Source: Mesorhizobium sp. J428 (GTDB lineage: Bacteria > Pseudomonadota > Alphaproteobacteria > Rhizobiales > Rhizobiaceae). Taken from it: DNA of 64,000 nt. Position numbers and translations under genes: made by a program. Each line of letters begins with the position of its first letter. Positions within the stretch are counted from its first letter, which is position 1. Shown here piece after piece: positions 45,013 through 53,556 of the stretch. The notes beneath the pieces were generated by a model. The model did no database searches. It saw nothing but the letters and a program-made list of their open reading frames with translations, and was not told the DNA's origin. The stretch spans positions 2,828,001-2,892,000 of the forward strand of contig NZ_JAJOMX010000001.1 in assembly GCF_024699925.1 (NCBI RefSeq), written 5' to 3'.

Positions 45013-46014
45013 ATGACCGATCGTTTCAAGGCCATCCTCATCTCGCGCGACGAGGAGAAGCGGCAGTCCGTTGCGGTGACAGAGCTGACCGAGGCGGACC
45101 TGATGGACGGCGACGTGACCATCGCGGTCGAGGCCTCGACCGTCAACTACAAGGACGGCCTCGCGATCACCGGCAAGTCGCCGGTCGTGCGCCGCTTCCC
45201 GCTGGTGCCCGGCATCGACTTCGCCGGCACGGTGCTTTCCTCCTCGCATCCCGACTGGAAGGCCGGGGACAAGGTGATCCTCAACGGTTGGGGCACCGGC
45301 GAGACGCATCACGGGGCCTATGCCGGCCGCTCGCGCGTCAAGGGCGACTGGCTGGTGCCGCTTCCGGCCGGCATGAGCGTCTTCGACGCGATGTCGGTCG
45401 GCACCGCCGGCTACACCGCCATGCTGTCGGTGATGGCGCTAGAGCGCCACGGCATCACGCCCGACCGCGGCCCGATCGTGGTGACGGGCGCGGCCGGCGG
45501 CGTCGGCTCGGTCGCGATCGCCATCCTGTCCAAGCTCGGCTACCACGTCATCGCCTCGACCGGCCGCGTCTCCGAGGAAGCCTATCTGAAGGAACTCGGC
45601 GCGGCCGAGATCATCTCGCGCGACGAGCTGTCCGGACCGGCCAAGCCGCTCGCCAAGGAGCGCTGGGCGGGCGGCGTCGACGCCGTCGGCAGCCACACGC
45701 TCGCCAACGTCCTCTCGATGACCTCCTATGGCGGCGCCATCGCGGCCTGCGGCCTGGCGCAGGGCATGGACCTTCCGACGAGCGTCGCGCCTTTCATCCT
45801 GCGCGGCGTTTCCCTCCTCGGCATCGATTCGGTCATGGCGCCGAAGGCGCTGCGTCTGGAGGCTTGGAAGCGCATCGGCACCGATCTCGACCACGCCAAA
45901 CTGTCGGCCATCTCCACCCGGATTGGCTTCGACGGCATCATTGACGCGGCGAAGGCGATCATCGACGGCCGCATCCGCGGCCGCGTGGTGATCGACATGG
46001 CGGACGCAAAGTAG
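45013..46014 (+). CDS. acuI: acrylyl-CoA reductase (NADPH) AcuI-like, MDR family
   Basis: The product has 333 residues with CCGGAGGAATTAGACA before the ATG. It is a zinc-independent medium-chain reductase: [27 protein letters not shown], the NADP motif [20 protein letters not shown], and [15 protein letters not shown] all match the YhdH/AcuI group, which reduces acryloyl-CoA to propionyl-CoA in detoxification and DMSP-related pathways. The role here is inferred from family membership. Confidence 0.9.
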   Translation: MTDRFKAILISRDEEKRQSVAVTELTEADLMDGDVTIAVEASTVNYKDGLAITGKSPVVRRFPLVPGIDFAGTVLSSSHPDWKAGDKVILNGWGTGETHHGAYAGRSRVKGDWLVPLPAGMSVFDAMSVGTAGYTAMLSVMALERHGITPDRGPIVVTGAAGGVGSVAIAILSKLGYHVIASTGRVSEEAYLKELGAAEIISRDELSGPAKPLAKERWAGGVDAVGSHTLANVLSMTSYGGAIAACGLAQGMDLPTSVAPFILRGVSLLGIDSVMAPKALRLEAWKRIGTDLDHAKLSAISTRIGFDGIIDAAKAIIDGRIRGRVVIDMADAK

Positions 46015-46040
46015 CCTTCCCTCAGGCTTTCCGGGCCTGT

Positions 46041-46056
46041 CGCTAAAATCTTAGCG
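46041..46056. terminator. hairpin between acuI and the hybrid kinase gene
   Basis: CGCTAA and TTAGCG form a perfect 6-bp stem with a 4-base loop, 27 bases after the acuI stop and 47 bases before the kinase start. It could be a weak terminator or an operator for the kinase gene. Confidence 0.35.
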
Positions 46057-46102
46057 TTCGGTCCAAACCTTTCTCCATCGCTGCCGGGCTACGGTCCGGC
46101 GC

Positions 46103-48344
46103 ATGACGATGGGGCAGGAACCGAAAGCCGACGAACCTTCCGCGGGACCTGTGTCCCCGAAGGGCGCGAGCGGCCGTCTCGCGTTCAGGCTGCTGGTCAC
46201 GATCAGCGCCTGCGTGACCGTGCTCGGCTTCGTCTCGCGTCTCACCGGCGGCCCGCTGTTCCTCGCGATCGCGCTCGTCTGCGCCGGCCTGGCCGGCCTG
46301 GCCGTGGCGCGCTGGGCCCAGATCCAGTTCCAGCGCAGCCGTGCGAGGGAACGCGACGCCGCCGCGCGCACCCATGCCGAGATCGAGACTCTCGCCGACC
46401 GCATGTGGGAGATGCAGGAGAGCGAGGAGCGCTTCCACGGCCTGATCGACGCGCTCGGCGACCTCGTGGTGCATCGCGACCGCGCCGGCCGCATCGTCTA
46501 CGTCAATTCCGTCTTCGCCGGCCTGGTCGGCACCAGCCCGCGCAATCTCGCCGGCCGCACCCTCGCCGAGCTCGGCATCGAGGTCGGGCTGGTGCCCGAC
46601 GCGGCCTTCGCCGACGGCGAGTGCCTGAGCTCCACCGACGTCCCGATCCACACCGGCGGCGGCACCCGCTGGTTCTCCTGGATTGAGCTGTCGGTGCGCG
46701 ACAAGTCGAACGGCGCGGTCTCGCACCGCGCGATCGCCCGCGACATCACCGCCCGCAAGCGGGCCGAAAAGTCGATGTCGGCGGCCAAGGCCCGCGCGGA
46801 GGATGCGAGCCGCGCCAAGTCGCAGTTCCTCGCCACGGTCAGCCACGAGATCCGCACGCCGATGAACGGCATCATGGGCATGGCAAAGCTGCTCGCCGAC
46901 ACCGAGCTCACGCCCGAACAGCAGACCTATGTCGGCGCCGTCTCCACCTCGGCATCGGCCCTGCTCGCCCTGATCGACGACCTGCTCGACTTCTCCAAGA
47001 TCGAGGCCGGGCGTTTCGAGCTCGAACCGCTGCCGACCTCGGCGCGCGAGCTGGTGGAGAACGTCGTCGAGCTGCTCGCGGCGCGTGCCTACAGCAAGAA
47101 CGTCGGGCTCGGCTGTCATGTCTCGCCCGACGTGCCGGCGCAGTTCCTCGCCGACCCCGGTCGCCTGCGCCAGGTGCTGCTCAACCTCATCGGCAATGCG
47201 ATCAAGTTCACCGACGACGGCGGCGTGCTGGTTTCGGTGACCACGTCGGGAGCAGGTGCTGCGCGGCGGATCGCCTTCGCGGTCGCCGATACCGGGCCGG
47301 GTCTGCGCAAGGAGGACCTGGAGCGCATCTTCCGCGAGTTCGAGCAGGCCGACGGCACCTCGACGCGGCGGCATGGCGGCGCGGGCCTCGGGCTGGCGAT
47401 CTCGCGCCGCATCGCCGAGGCGATGGGCGGCAAGATCACGGTCGAGAGCACCGAGGGCGAGGGCTCCGTCTTCACGCTCGACGTGCCCGCGCCGGCCGAG
47501 ACCGAGGCGGAGGCGCAGCCGTCGCGGGCGCTTGCGGGCTTCGGCGTGGTGGTCTTCTCCCACAACATCATCGAGGCGGAGGCGATCGCCCTCACCATGC
47601 GTGCGCATGGCGGCTCGGCGGCGATCGCCCGCACGCCGGAGGAGACGATCGAGCGCCTGCGCGAAAGCGATGCCCGCGCCGTGCTCATCGACGCGGCGCT
47701 CGAAAGCAGCGATGGCAGGATGCTGGCGAAGGTTCGCGGCGGCGTCGACCGGGAGATCGCCGCGCTTACGCTCATCGCACCGACCGACCGCGGCCGCCTG
47801 GCAGAATTCCGCGCCAACGGCTACGAGACCTTCCTCGCCCGGCCGGTGCGTGGCGAGACCCTGGTGCGCCTGCTTCTCCAGCGCGAGATTACGACGTCGG
47901 GCGGAGCCGCCAGCGCGACCGGGCCGGCTGGCCGCCGCCCCTCGGCCAGCGGCCGCCTGCACGTGCTGCTCGCCGAGGACAACGAGATCAATGCGCTCCT
48001 GGCCCGGGTCGCGCTGCAGAAGGCCGGCCATTCGGTCGACGTCGTCACCAATGGCAGGGCTGCCGTCGACGCGGTGATCGAGACCGCCAGCGTGCGCCGC
48101 TACGACGCAGTGCTGATGGACCTGCACATGCCGGTGATGGACGGGCTCGACGCCATCGCCCTGATCTCGCAAGTTCGAGGACGAGAAGGGCCTGGTGCCC
48201 ATTCCGATCGTGGTGCTGTCCGCCGACAGCCAGGAGGCAACCCGCCACGGCGTGCTCGCCCACGGCGCCTCCGGATTCGTCACCAAGCCGCTGGATCCGG
48301 CGAAGCTGGTCGAGGCGATCGAAGGCCAGGCGGCCGCCGCCTGA
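46103..48344 (+). CDS. hybrid histidine kinase (PAS-HisKA-HATPase-REC-REC), apparent +1 frameshift in the last REC
   Basis: Two membrane helices (about 27-70) are followed by a PAS domain (about 103-217), a HisKA domain with His248 in [12 protein letters not shown], and an HATPase domain with [12 protein letters not shown] and [13 protein letters not shown] degenerate receiver lacking a clear phospho-Asp motif (about 486-600) comes next. The last receiver starts [15 protein letters not shown] and has its Asp in [12 protein letters not shown]. At about 48168-48170 the frame shifts; removing one base gives [33 protein letters not shown] and a TGA at 48342-48344. The signal sensed is unknown. 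Confidence 0.85.
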
Positions 48345-48446
48345 GGCCGGTCTTTCCACAGTCCATCTTGCCGACACCGTTCCGTCATGGTCCTGTTGCA
48401 GGAGAACTGTATGCCGCATGCGACGGTGGCATTCGGAGGACAGGCG

Positions 48447-49328
48447 ATGCACACGACGCTGGAGCGCGCGCGCACCACTTTTCCGCTTTCCCCGGCAAGG
48501 CCGGCGGCAGAGGCGGTGATTCCCGCCGGGGCGCTTCTCGGCCGGATCGGCCCGCTCGAGGTGCGGCTGGCCCGCAATTCCTCGGAGATCGCGGCCGCGC
48601 AGGAGGTGCGCTTCCGGGTCTTCTACGACGAGCTGGGCGCCAAGCGTGATTATGTCCACGAGCTTGAGGCGCTGGACGCGGACCGTTTCGACGCGATCTG
48701 CGACCATCTCGTCGTCTTCGACACCGCCATCAACGGGCCGGATCACCACCAGATCGTCGGCACCTACCGGCTGCTGCGGCAGGACGTGGCTTCGGCGACC
48801 GGCGGCTTCTATTCCTCCGGCGAGTTCGAGCTGGACGTGCTGGTGGCGCGGCATCCCGGCCGCCGCTTCCTGGAGCTCGGCCGCTCCTGCGTGCTGCCCG
48901 AATATCGCACCAAGCGCACGGTCGAACTGCTCTGGCAGGGCGTGTGGGCCTATGCGCGGCGGCACAATGTCGACGTCATGACCGGCTGTGCCTCCTTCCC
49001 GGGCGTTATTCCGGCCGCGCATGCCGAGGCGCTGTCCTTCCTGGCGCATCATTGCGCGGCCGATGCGGACTGGCATACGCGGGCGGTTCCGGCGCGGTTC
49101 CACACCATGGATCTGATGCCCGTAGAGGCGGTCAATCCGAAAGCCGCGCTGCTGGCCATGCCGCCGCTGATCAAGGGCTATCTGAGGCTCGGCGCCCGCT
49201 TCGGCGAGGGCTGCGTGGTCGACCGCGATTTCGGCACGACGGACGTCTTCGTCATCTTGCCGGTGGAGCGGATCTCCGAGCGCTACATCAACTATTACGG
49301 CGCCGAGGCGACTCGCTTCGCGGCCTGA
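48447..49328 (+). CDS. olsB: L-ornithine N-alpha-acyltransferase OlsB
   Basis: The product has 293 residues from the ATG at 48447 (GGAGGACAGGCG upstream); an ATG at 48411, also with a good binding site (CAGGAG), would add 12 residues. OlsB joins 3-hydroxyacyl-ACP to ornithine, the first step of ornithine lipid synthesis. The acyltransferase fold is shown by ARNSSEIAAAQEVRFRVFYD, VVGT-like IVGTYRLLRQD, SGEFELDVLV, FLELGRSCVLPEYR and MTGCASFPG. The second enzyme, OlsA, is not in the window. Confidence 0.9.
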   Translation: MHTTLERARTTFPLSPARPAAEAVIPAGALLGRIGPLEVRLARNSSEIAAAQEVRFRVFYDELGAKRDYVHELEALDADRFDAICDHLVVFDTAINGPDHHQIVGTYRLLRQDVASATGGFYSSGEFELDVLVARHPGRRFLELGRSCVLPEYRTKRTVELLWQGVWAYARRHNVDVMTGCASFPGVIPAAHAEALSFLAHHCAADADWHTRAVPARFHTMDLMPVEAVNPKAALLAMPPLIKGYLRLGARFGEGCVVDRDFGTTDVFVILPVERISERYINYYGAEATRFAA

Positions 49329-49416
49329 GACGAAGGCCTCTGCCGTCGGTTGATTTCGGTCAAGGCGAAGGCTTCCGGGCAGGCTATCGATCTTCCATCA
49401 ACCGATGGAGGATCAC

Positions 49417-49518
49417 ATGCCCACCGATACCGCAATCGTCATCACCGGCGTTCTTGCCGCGTTCGCCTTCTTCACTGCCGTGCTGCTCTTTGGAGACGTG
49501 AGTTCGCCGGAGAAGTAG
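49417..49518 (+). CDS. 33-residue single-helix membrane protein
   Basis: The ATG at 49417 has GGAGGATCAC directly upstream, a near-perfect ribosome binding site. A TAG at 49516-49518 ends a 33-residue frame. Residues 6-26 form one hydrophobic helix (AIVITGVLAAFAFFTAVLLF), followed by a short polar tail. Very small membrane proteins of this shape occur in rhizobia, but the function is unknown. It faces the next small membrane protein gene, 3 bases away. Confidence 0.55.
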   Translation: MPTDTAIVITGVLAAFAFFTAVLLFGDVSSPEK

Positions 49519-49521
49519 ACC

Positions 49522-49770
49522 TCAGCCGGAGATCGCGTCGCCCCGCTTCCAGCGCTCCCGGCCCCAGTGGCGGATACGTAGGCGCGGCGCGATCAGATTG
49601 CCGGCGAAGGGCGCCAGCACGACGCTTGCCACCGCCACCCAAGGCAAGAGGCTGGGTGCGGTGTCTTTCAGCGCGGGAGTGGACAGCACGGCAACTGCAC
49701 CGATGCCGAGTAGCACGGTGGTCGCAATCATCGAGCAGATGATACGGAGCCAGAGTTCTGGATCGAACAT
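49522..49770 (-). CDS. small two-helix membrane protein
   Basis: The product has 82 residues with two hydrophobic segments (residues 8-30 and 40-61) and a basic C-terminal tail (RLRIRHWGRERWKRGD). CGAAGGAGGGCCGGAC precedes the ATG, a strong ribosome binding site. No family was recognised. It lies tail to tail with the 33-residue protein gene. Confidence 0.6.
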   Translation of the reverse strand: MFDPELWLRIICSMIATTVLLGIGAVAVLSTPALKDTAPSLLPWVAVASVVLAPFAGNLIAPRLRIRHWGRERWKRGDAISG

Positions 49771-49857
49771 GTCCGGCCCTCCTTCGGTTTCATGACGAGA
49801 ATGCGGGGGCAGCCTTCTCGTTCCCGCGCGACTGCAAATAGCCTCGGCGATGCGGCG

Positions 49858-50280
49858 CTACGATACCCTTCGTCCGCCGGCGTCGATCACCACCTCGCCG
49901 TCCTCCTTGACGAACGGGCCGATGTCCGGATTGGGGAGGATGTCGAGCACGGCTTCGGAAGGCCGGCACAGTCTGGTGCCGAGCGGGGTTTCGACGATCG
50001 GCCGGTTGATCAGGATCGGATGCGCCAGCATCATGTCGATCAATTCGTCGTCGCTCCATTTCGGGTCGGCCAGGCCGAGTTCCGAATAGGGCGTGCCCTT
50101 TTCGCGCAGCAGCGCGCGGGGCGTGATGCCCATCGCGCCGATCAGTTCCACCAGCCGCGCTCGCGACGGCGGCGTCTTCAGATATTCGATGACCACCGGC
50201 TCCTCGCCGGACTGGCGGATCATCGCCAGCGTGTTGCGCGAGGTGCCGCAGTCGGGATTGTGGTAGATGGTGACGGTCAT
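49858..50280 (-). CDS. arsC: arsenate reductase ArsC, glutaredoxin-dependent type
   Basis: The product has 140 residues from the ATG at 50280, overlapping aqpS as ATGA. The catalytic Cys is in HNPDCGTSRNTL. The Arg residues in PILINRPIV and the block GTRLCRPSE match the ArsC/Spx fold. It reduces arsenate to arsenite using glutathione and glutaredoxin. It is the last gene of the ars operon, which also encodes an unrelated arsenate reductase. Confidence 0.93.
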   Translation of the reverse strand: MTVTIYHNPDCGTSRNTLAMIRQSGEEPVVIEYLKTPPSRARLVELIGAMGITPRALLREKGTPYSELGLADPKWSDDELIDMMLAHPILINRPIVETPLGTRLCRPSEAVLDILPNPDIGPFVKEDGEVVIDAGGRRVS

Positions 50281-50972
50281 TCGGCGGGTCTCGTCTCGAG
50301 GGCGTTTCGGGGGGTGGCAAGCAGCCAGCCGGCCACCAGCATGGCCAGCACCGCTCCCGCGAACTCGGCGGCAATGAAGCCCGGCAGGTCGGCCGGGCGG
50401 ATGCCGGCGAAGGTGTCGGTGAAGGCGCGCGCGATGGCGACGGCCGGATTGGCGAAGGATGTAGAGGCGGTGAACCAGTAGGCCGCGGTGATGTAGAGGC
50501 CGACCAGCCACGGAATCGCATCGGAACGGAAGCGCAGGCCGGCCAGGATGGTGAACACCAGGCCGAAGGCCGCGACCGCCTCTGCGAGCCACTGGGCCGA
50601 CCCGGTTCTCACCGTCGCCGACGCCTGCCAGATCGGCAGCTCGAACATGGCATGGGCGACGAGCGTGCCGACGATGCCGCCGATCACCTGGGCCGCGACG
50701 TAGGCGCCGGCCGCGTTCGCCCCGATCTCACGCCGCAGCGCGAAGACCAGCGTCACGGCCGGATTGAAATGCGCGCCGGACAGCGGCCCGAGGATGGTGA
50801 TCAACACGACCAGGATCGCGCCGGTCGGCAGCGTGTTGCCGAGAAGCGCCAGGGCGACGTCGTCGGTCAGCCTGTCGGCCATAATTCCGGAGCCGACCAC
50901 GGTCGCCACCAGGATGCCCGTGCCTAGCGCCTCGGCCACGAGCCGACGCGGAAGATCGATGCCCATCCTCAT
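50277..50972 (-). CDS. aqpS: aquaglyceroporin AqpS, arsenite channel
   Basis: The product has 231 residues from the ATG at 50972 (ATGA overlap with the gene before). Six helices and the two half-helix NPA motifs (HFNPAVTLVFALRR and FANPAVAIARAFTD) identify a MIP channel. Within rhizobial ars operons such a channel (AqpS) takes the place of the usual ArsB/Acr3 pump and lets arsenite leave the cell down its gradient; that role is known from Sinorhizobium meliloti and inferred here from context. Confidence 0.9.
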   Translation of the reverse strand: MRMGIDLPRRLVAEALGTGILVATVVGSGIMADRLTDDVALALLGNTLPTGAILVVLITILGPLSGAHFNPAVTLVFALRREIGANAAGAYVAAQVIGGIVGTLVAHAMFELPIWQASATVRTGSAQWLAEAVAAFGLVFTILAGLRFRSDAIPWLVGLYITAAYWFTASTSFANPAVAIARAFTDTFAGIRPADLPGFIAAEFAGAVLAMLVAGWLLATPRNALETRPAE

Positions 50973-51478
50973 CCTGCCTTCGGCAGGTCGCGGCCGATCT
51001 CGCGGAGGCGCCCTTGCAGCGTCAGCCGGTCGAGCGATTTCAGCGGCAGCGAGACGAAGAGCGAGATGCGGTTGTTGAGCATGCGGTAGGCGTCGGCGAA
51101 GGCGAGGTGCTTCTCGGCCTCTGTGCCTTCGACTGCCGCCGGGTCCGGCACGCCCCAATGCGCCGTCATCGGCTGGCCCGGCCACACCGGGCAGGCCTCG
51201 TTGGCCGCGTTGTCGCAGACGGTGAAGACGAAATCCATCACCGGCGCATCCGGCACCGCGAACTCCTCCCAGTTTTTGGAGCGGGCGAAGGACGTGTCGT
51301 GGTTGAGGCTCTTCAGCAGTTGCAGCGCGTAGGGGTGGACCACGCCCTTTGGCTGCGAGCCGGCGGAGAAGGCGCGGAAGCGGCCCTGGCCGACCCGGTT
51401 CAAGATCGCCTCGGCAAGGATCGACCGGGCCGAGTTGCCGGTGCACAGGAACAATACGTTGTAGATCTGGTCGCTCAT
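50969..51478 (-). CDS. arsenate reductase, low-molecular-weight phosphatase (thioredoxin) type
   Basis: The product has 169 residues. The P-loop CTGNSARS starts at Cys12, and the acid Asp is in WGVPDPAAVEG. Two further Cys (TVCDNAANEACPVW) could complete the thiol relay of thioredoxin-linked arsenate reductases. It is the second gene of the ars operon. The C-terminal part (AYRMLNNRISLFVSLPLKSL) is family-typical. Together with the glutaredoxin-type ArsC the operon has two routes for arsenate reduction. Confidence 0.9.
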   Translation of the reverse strand: MSDQIYNVLFLCTGNSARSILAEAILNRVGQGRFRAFSAGSQPKGVVHPYALQLLKSLNHDTSFARSKNWEEFAVPDAPVMDFVFTVCDNAANEACPVWPGQPMTAHWGVPDPAAVEGTEAEKHLAFADAYRMLNNRISLFVSLPLKSLDRLTLQGRLREIGRDLPKAG

Positions 51479-51518
51479 CTTGTTGTCCTCCCGGCCCGGC
51501 TGCGCGGGCCAAAACCTC

Positions 51519-51851
51519 TCAGCAGCGGCACGTGACGGCGTCGATGACCGGCCGGCAGAGTTCGGGCCGGCCCTCGCAGCAGTCTTCCATCAGATATGCA
51601 AGCAGGTCGCGGAATCCGGTCATGTCGGCCGTGTAGCGCACCGTCCGCCCGTCGCGCCCGGGACGGACCAGCCCGGCCTGCGCCAAGACCTTCAGATGCG
51701 CCGAGACCGTGTTTTGAACCGCGCCGAGCCGTTCCGCGATCTCGCCGGCCGGCACACCATCGGTGCCCGCGCGCACCAGCAGCCGGAAGATGTCGAGCCG
51801 GGTTTCCTGACCGAGGGCGGCAAGGGCGGCGAGGGATGATTTTGTGTCCAT
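51519..51851 (-). CDS. arsR: ArsR family transcriptional repressor
   Basis: The product has 110 residues from the ATG at 51851. The winged helix (LGQETRLDIFRLLVRAGTDG to NTVSAHLKVLAQAGLV) is followed by a Cys-rich tail (MEDCCEGRPELC and VTCRC). Those Cys are candidates for the As(III) site in place of the usual ELCVCDL motif, which is absent. It heads the ars operon; its start codon lies within an inverted repeat, and no strong ribosome binding site is visible, so the message may be nearly leaderless. Confidence 0.9.
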   Translation of the reverse strand: MDTKSSLAALAALGQETRLDIFRLLVRAGTDGVPAGEIAERLGAVQNTVSAHLKVLAQAGLVRPGRDGRTVRYTADMTGFRDLLAYLMEDCCEGRPELCRPVIDAVTCRC

Positions 51852-51874
51852 ATATCCAAGTATCCGGATATATG
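51849..51874. promoter_or_regulatory. inverted repeat overlapping the arsR start, putative ArsR operator
   Basis: CATATATCC and GGATATATG are perfect 9-base arms with an 8-base spacer, and TATCCGGATA inside is itself a palindrome. The AT-rich arms stand out from the GC-rich surroundings. The left arm contains the arsR start codon on the minus strand, so a bound repressor would block both the promoter and the beginning of the gene. Confidence 0.55.
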
Positions 51875-51924
51875 AGCAGATACCATCGCTATATGACACG
51901 CATGTGACGGCAGTGGCGGTGCCG

Positions 51925-52554
51925 CTATCCCTCGCGCGGAACCAGCGCGCCGGCCTCGCGGTCGGATGCGCGATCGCTGGCGAGCAGGCCGGCGGCGACG
52001 CCGTCGCGGTCCGCCGCGCTGCGGTTCTGGCTCATCTTACGCTTGCCTTCGAGCCGGGTGATCGGCAGCCGCACGCCGACGATGCCCTTGAGCTGCGCCC
52101 TCACGAACGGCTCCGGCGCATCCGCGACCGCCCAGGGCGTCGCGCGGCCGGTCTCGTGCAGGTCGGTCAGGCGGCGCACCACGTCGAGCAGGCGCGCGTC
52201 ATCCTCGTAGAACTCGGCGGGCCCGTAGGCGTGCACCGCGACGTAGTTCCACGTGGGCACCACCTTGCCGTGCTCGCGCTTGGCCTCGTACCAGGAGGGG
52301 GTGACATAGGCGTCCGGCCCGGAGAAAATGACCATTGCCTCGCCGATGGCCGGCAGCTTCCACTGCGGGTTGGCCTTGGCGAGATGGCCGTGCAGGACGA
52401 TCTGCCCATCGCCGCCCTCCTCGAGAAACAGCGGCAGGGGCGTCGCCACGAGCCCTTCCGGCGTCGCCGTCACCAGCGTCGACAGGCGCGCGGCGCGGAT
52501 GATCCGCTTCAGTTCGGCGGGATCGTCTTCGCGGAAGGCTGGAGGCACATACAT
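51925..52554 (-). CDS. FMN-binding negative transcriptional regulator, PaiB family
   Basis: The product has 209 residues from the ATG at 52554 with TAGGAG 9 bases upstream. It matches PaiB: MYVPPAFREDD at the start, STLVTATPEGLVATPLPLFL, HGHLAKANPQW, PDAYVTPSWYEAK and VPTWNYVAVHAYG. The fold is a split barrel that binds FMN. B. subtilis PaiB is linked to protease and sporulation control; the role in this organism is unknown. It sits 11 bases after the EamA transporter gene. Confidence 0.88.
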   Translation of the reverse strand: MYVPPAFREDDPAELKRIIRAARLSTLVTATPEGLVATPLPLFLEEGGDGQIVLHGHLAKANPQWKLPAIGEAMVIFSGPDAYVTPSWYEAKREHGKVVPTWNYVAVHAYGPAEFYEDDARLLDVVRRLTDLHETGRATPWAVADAPEPFVRAQLKGIVGVRLPITRLEGKRKMSQNRSAADRDGVAAGLLASDRASDREAGALVPREG

Positions 52555-52565
52555 GGCGAGGGCTC

Positions 52566-53429
52566 CTATCTGGCGAATCTGCGCGCGCCCGCGACGCAGG
52601 CGATGACGGCGACCGTAACGGCGAGCATCGCCGGTGTCACGCTCTCGCCGAGCAGCGTGGCGGCGAGCGCAAGGCCGAAGAAGGGCTGCAGCAGCTGCAG
52701 TTGCCCGACCGTGGCGATGCCGCCCTGGGCGAGGCCGCGATACCAGAAGATGAAGCCGATCAGCATCGAGAACAGCGAGACATAGGCAAGCCCGATCCAG
52801 GCCGGTGCCCCGATGCCGGCGAGGCTCGCCGGCATGGTGAGTGCGGCGAGCGCCGCCATGACCGGCAGCGACAGGACCAGCGCCCAGGAGATGACCTGCC
52901 ACCCGCCCAGCGTGCGCGACAGCCGCGCGCCCTCGGCATAGCCGAGCCCGCAGACGACGACCGCCGCCAGCATCAGCGCGTCGCCGACCGGCGAGGCGGC
53001 CACGCCCTGCGACAGCGCGAAACCGGCGACCAGCGCGCTGCCGAGGAGGGAAAAGGCCCAGAAAGCGGGCTTGGGCCGCTCGCCGCCGCGCAGCACCCCG
53101 AAGATGGCGGTCGCGAGCGGCAAGAGGCCGATGAAGACGATGGAGCGCGCCGAGGTGATATGCTGCAGCGCCAGCGCCGTCAGCAGCGGGAAGCCGACGA
53201 CGACGCCGAGCGCGACGACCAGCAGCGAGACGACGTCGCGCCGGGCCGGCCGGCTCTCCCGGAAGGCGACGAGCAGGCCGAGCGCGAGCACGCCGGCAAT
53301 CGCCGCACGCGCGACCGTCAGGAACAGCGGGTCGAACCGCATGACCGCGACGCGCGTCGCCGGCAGCGAACCCGAGAAGATCACGACGCCGATCAGCCCG
53401 TTGATCCACGCGACGGCTGTCCTGTCCAT
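52566..53429 (-). CDS. EamA/DMT family transporter
   Basis: The product has 287 residues from the ATG at 53429. Ten hydrophobic segments in two EamA repeats are visible, including SGSLPATRVAVMRFDPLFLT and SLFSMLIGFIFWYRGLAQGG. It is probably a drug or metabolite exporter of the inner membrane with unknown substrate. It is followed closely by the PaiB gene on the same strand and is intact, unlike the EamA gene at 27.9-28.8 kb. Confidence 0.87.
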   Translation of the reverse strand: MDRTAVAWINGLIGVVIFSGSLPATRVAVMRFDPLFLTVARAAIAGVLALGLLVAFRESRPARRDVVSLLVVALGVVVGFPLLTALALQHITSARSIVFIGLLPLATAIFGVLRGGERPKPAFWAFSLLGSALVAGFALSQGVAASPVGDALMLAAVVVCGLGYAEGARLSRTLGGWQVISWALVLSLPVMAALAALTMPASLAGIGAPAWIGLAYVSLFSMLIGFIFWYRGLAQGGIATVGQLQLLQPFFGLALAATLLGESVTPAMLAVTVAVIACVAGARRFAR

Positions 53430-53556
53430 TCCGCACCTCGTCCCAGCGCCCCCGCGCGGCGCGGACAATGCGTCAGGACTGGACCAAGATATTGGGCCAC
53501 GCGGCGGAGTGTGGAGGGGCAGGGCGGAAGGCGGCCGGACGGGCTGCCGGAAAGCC

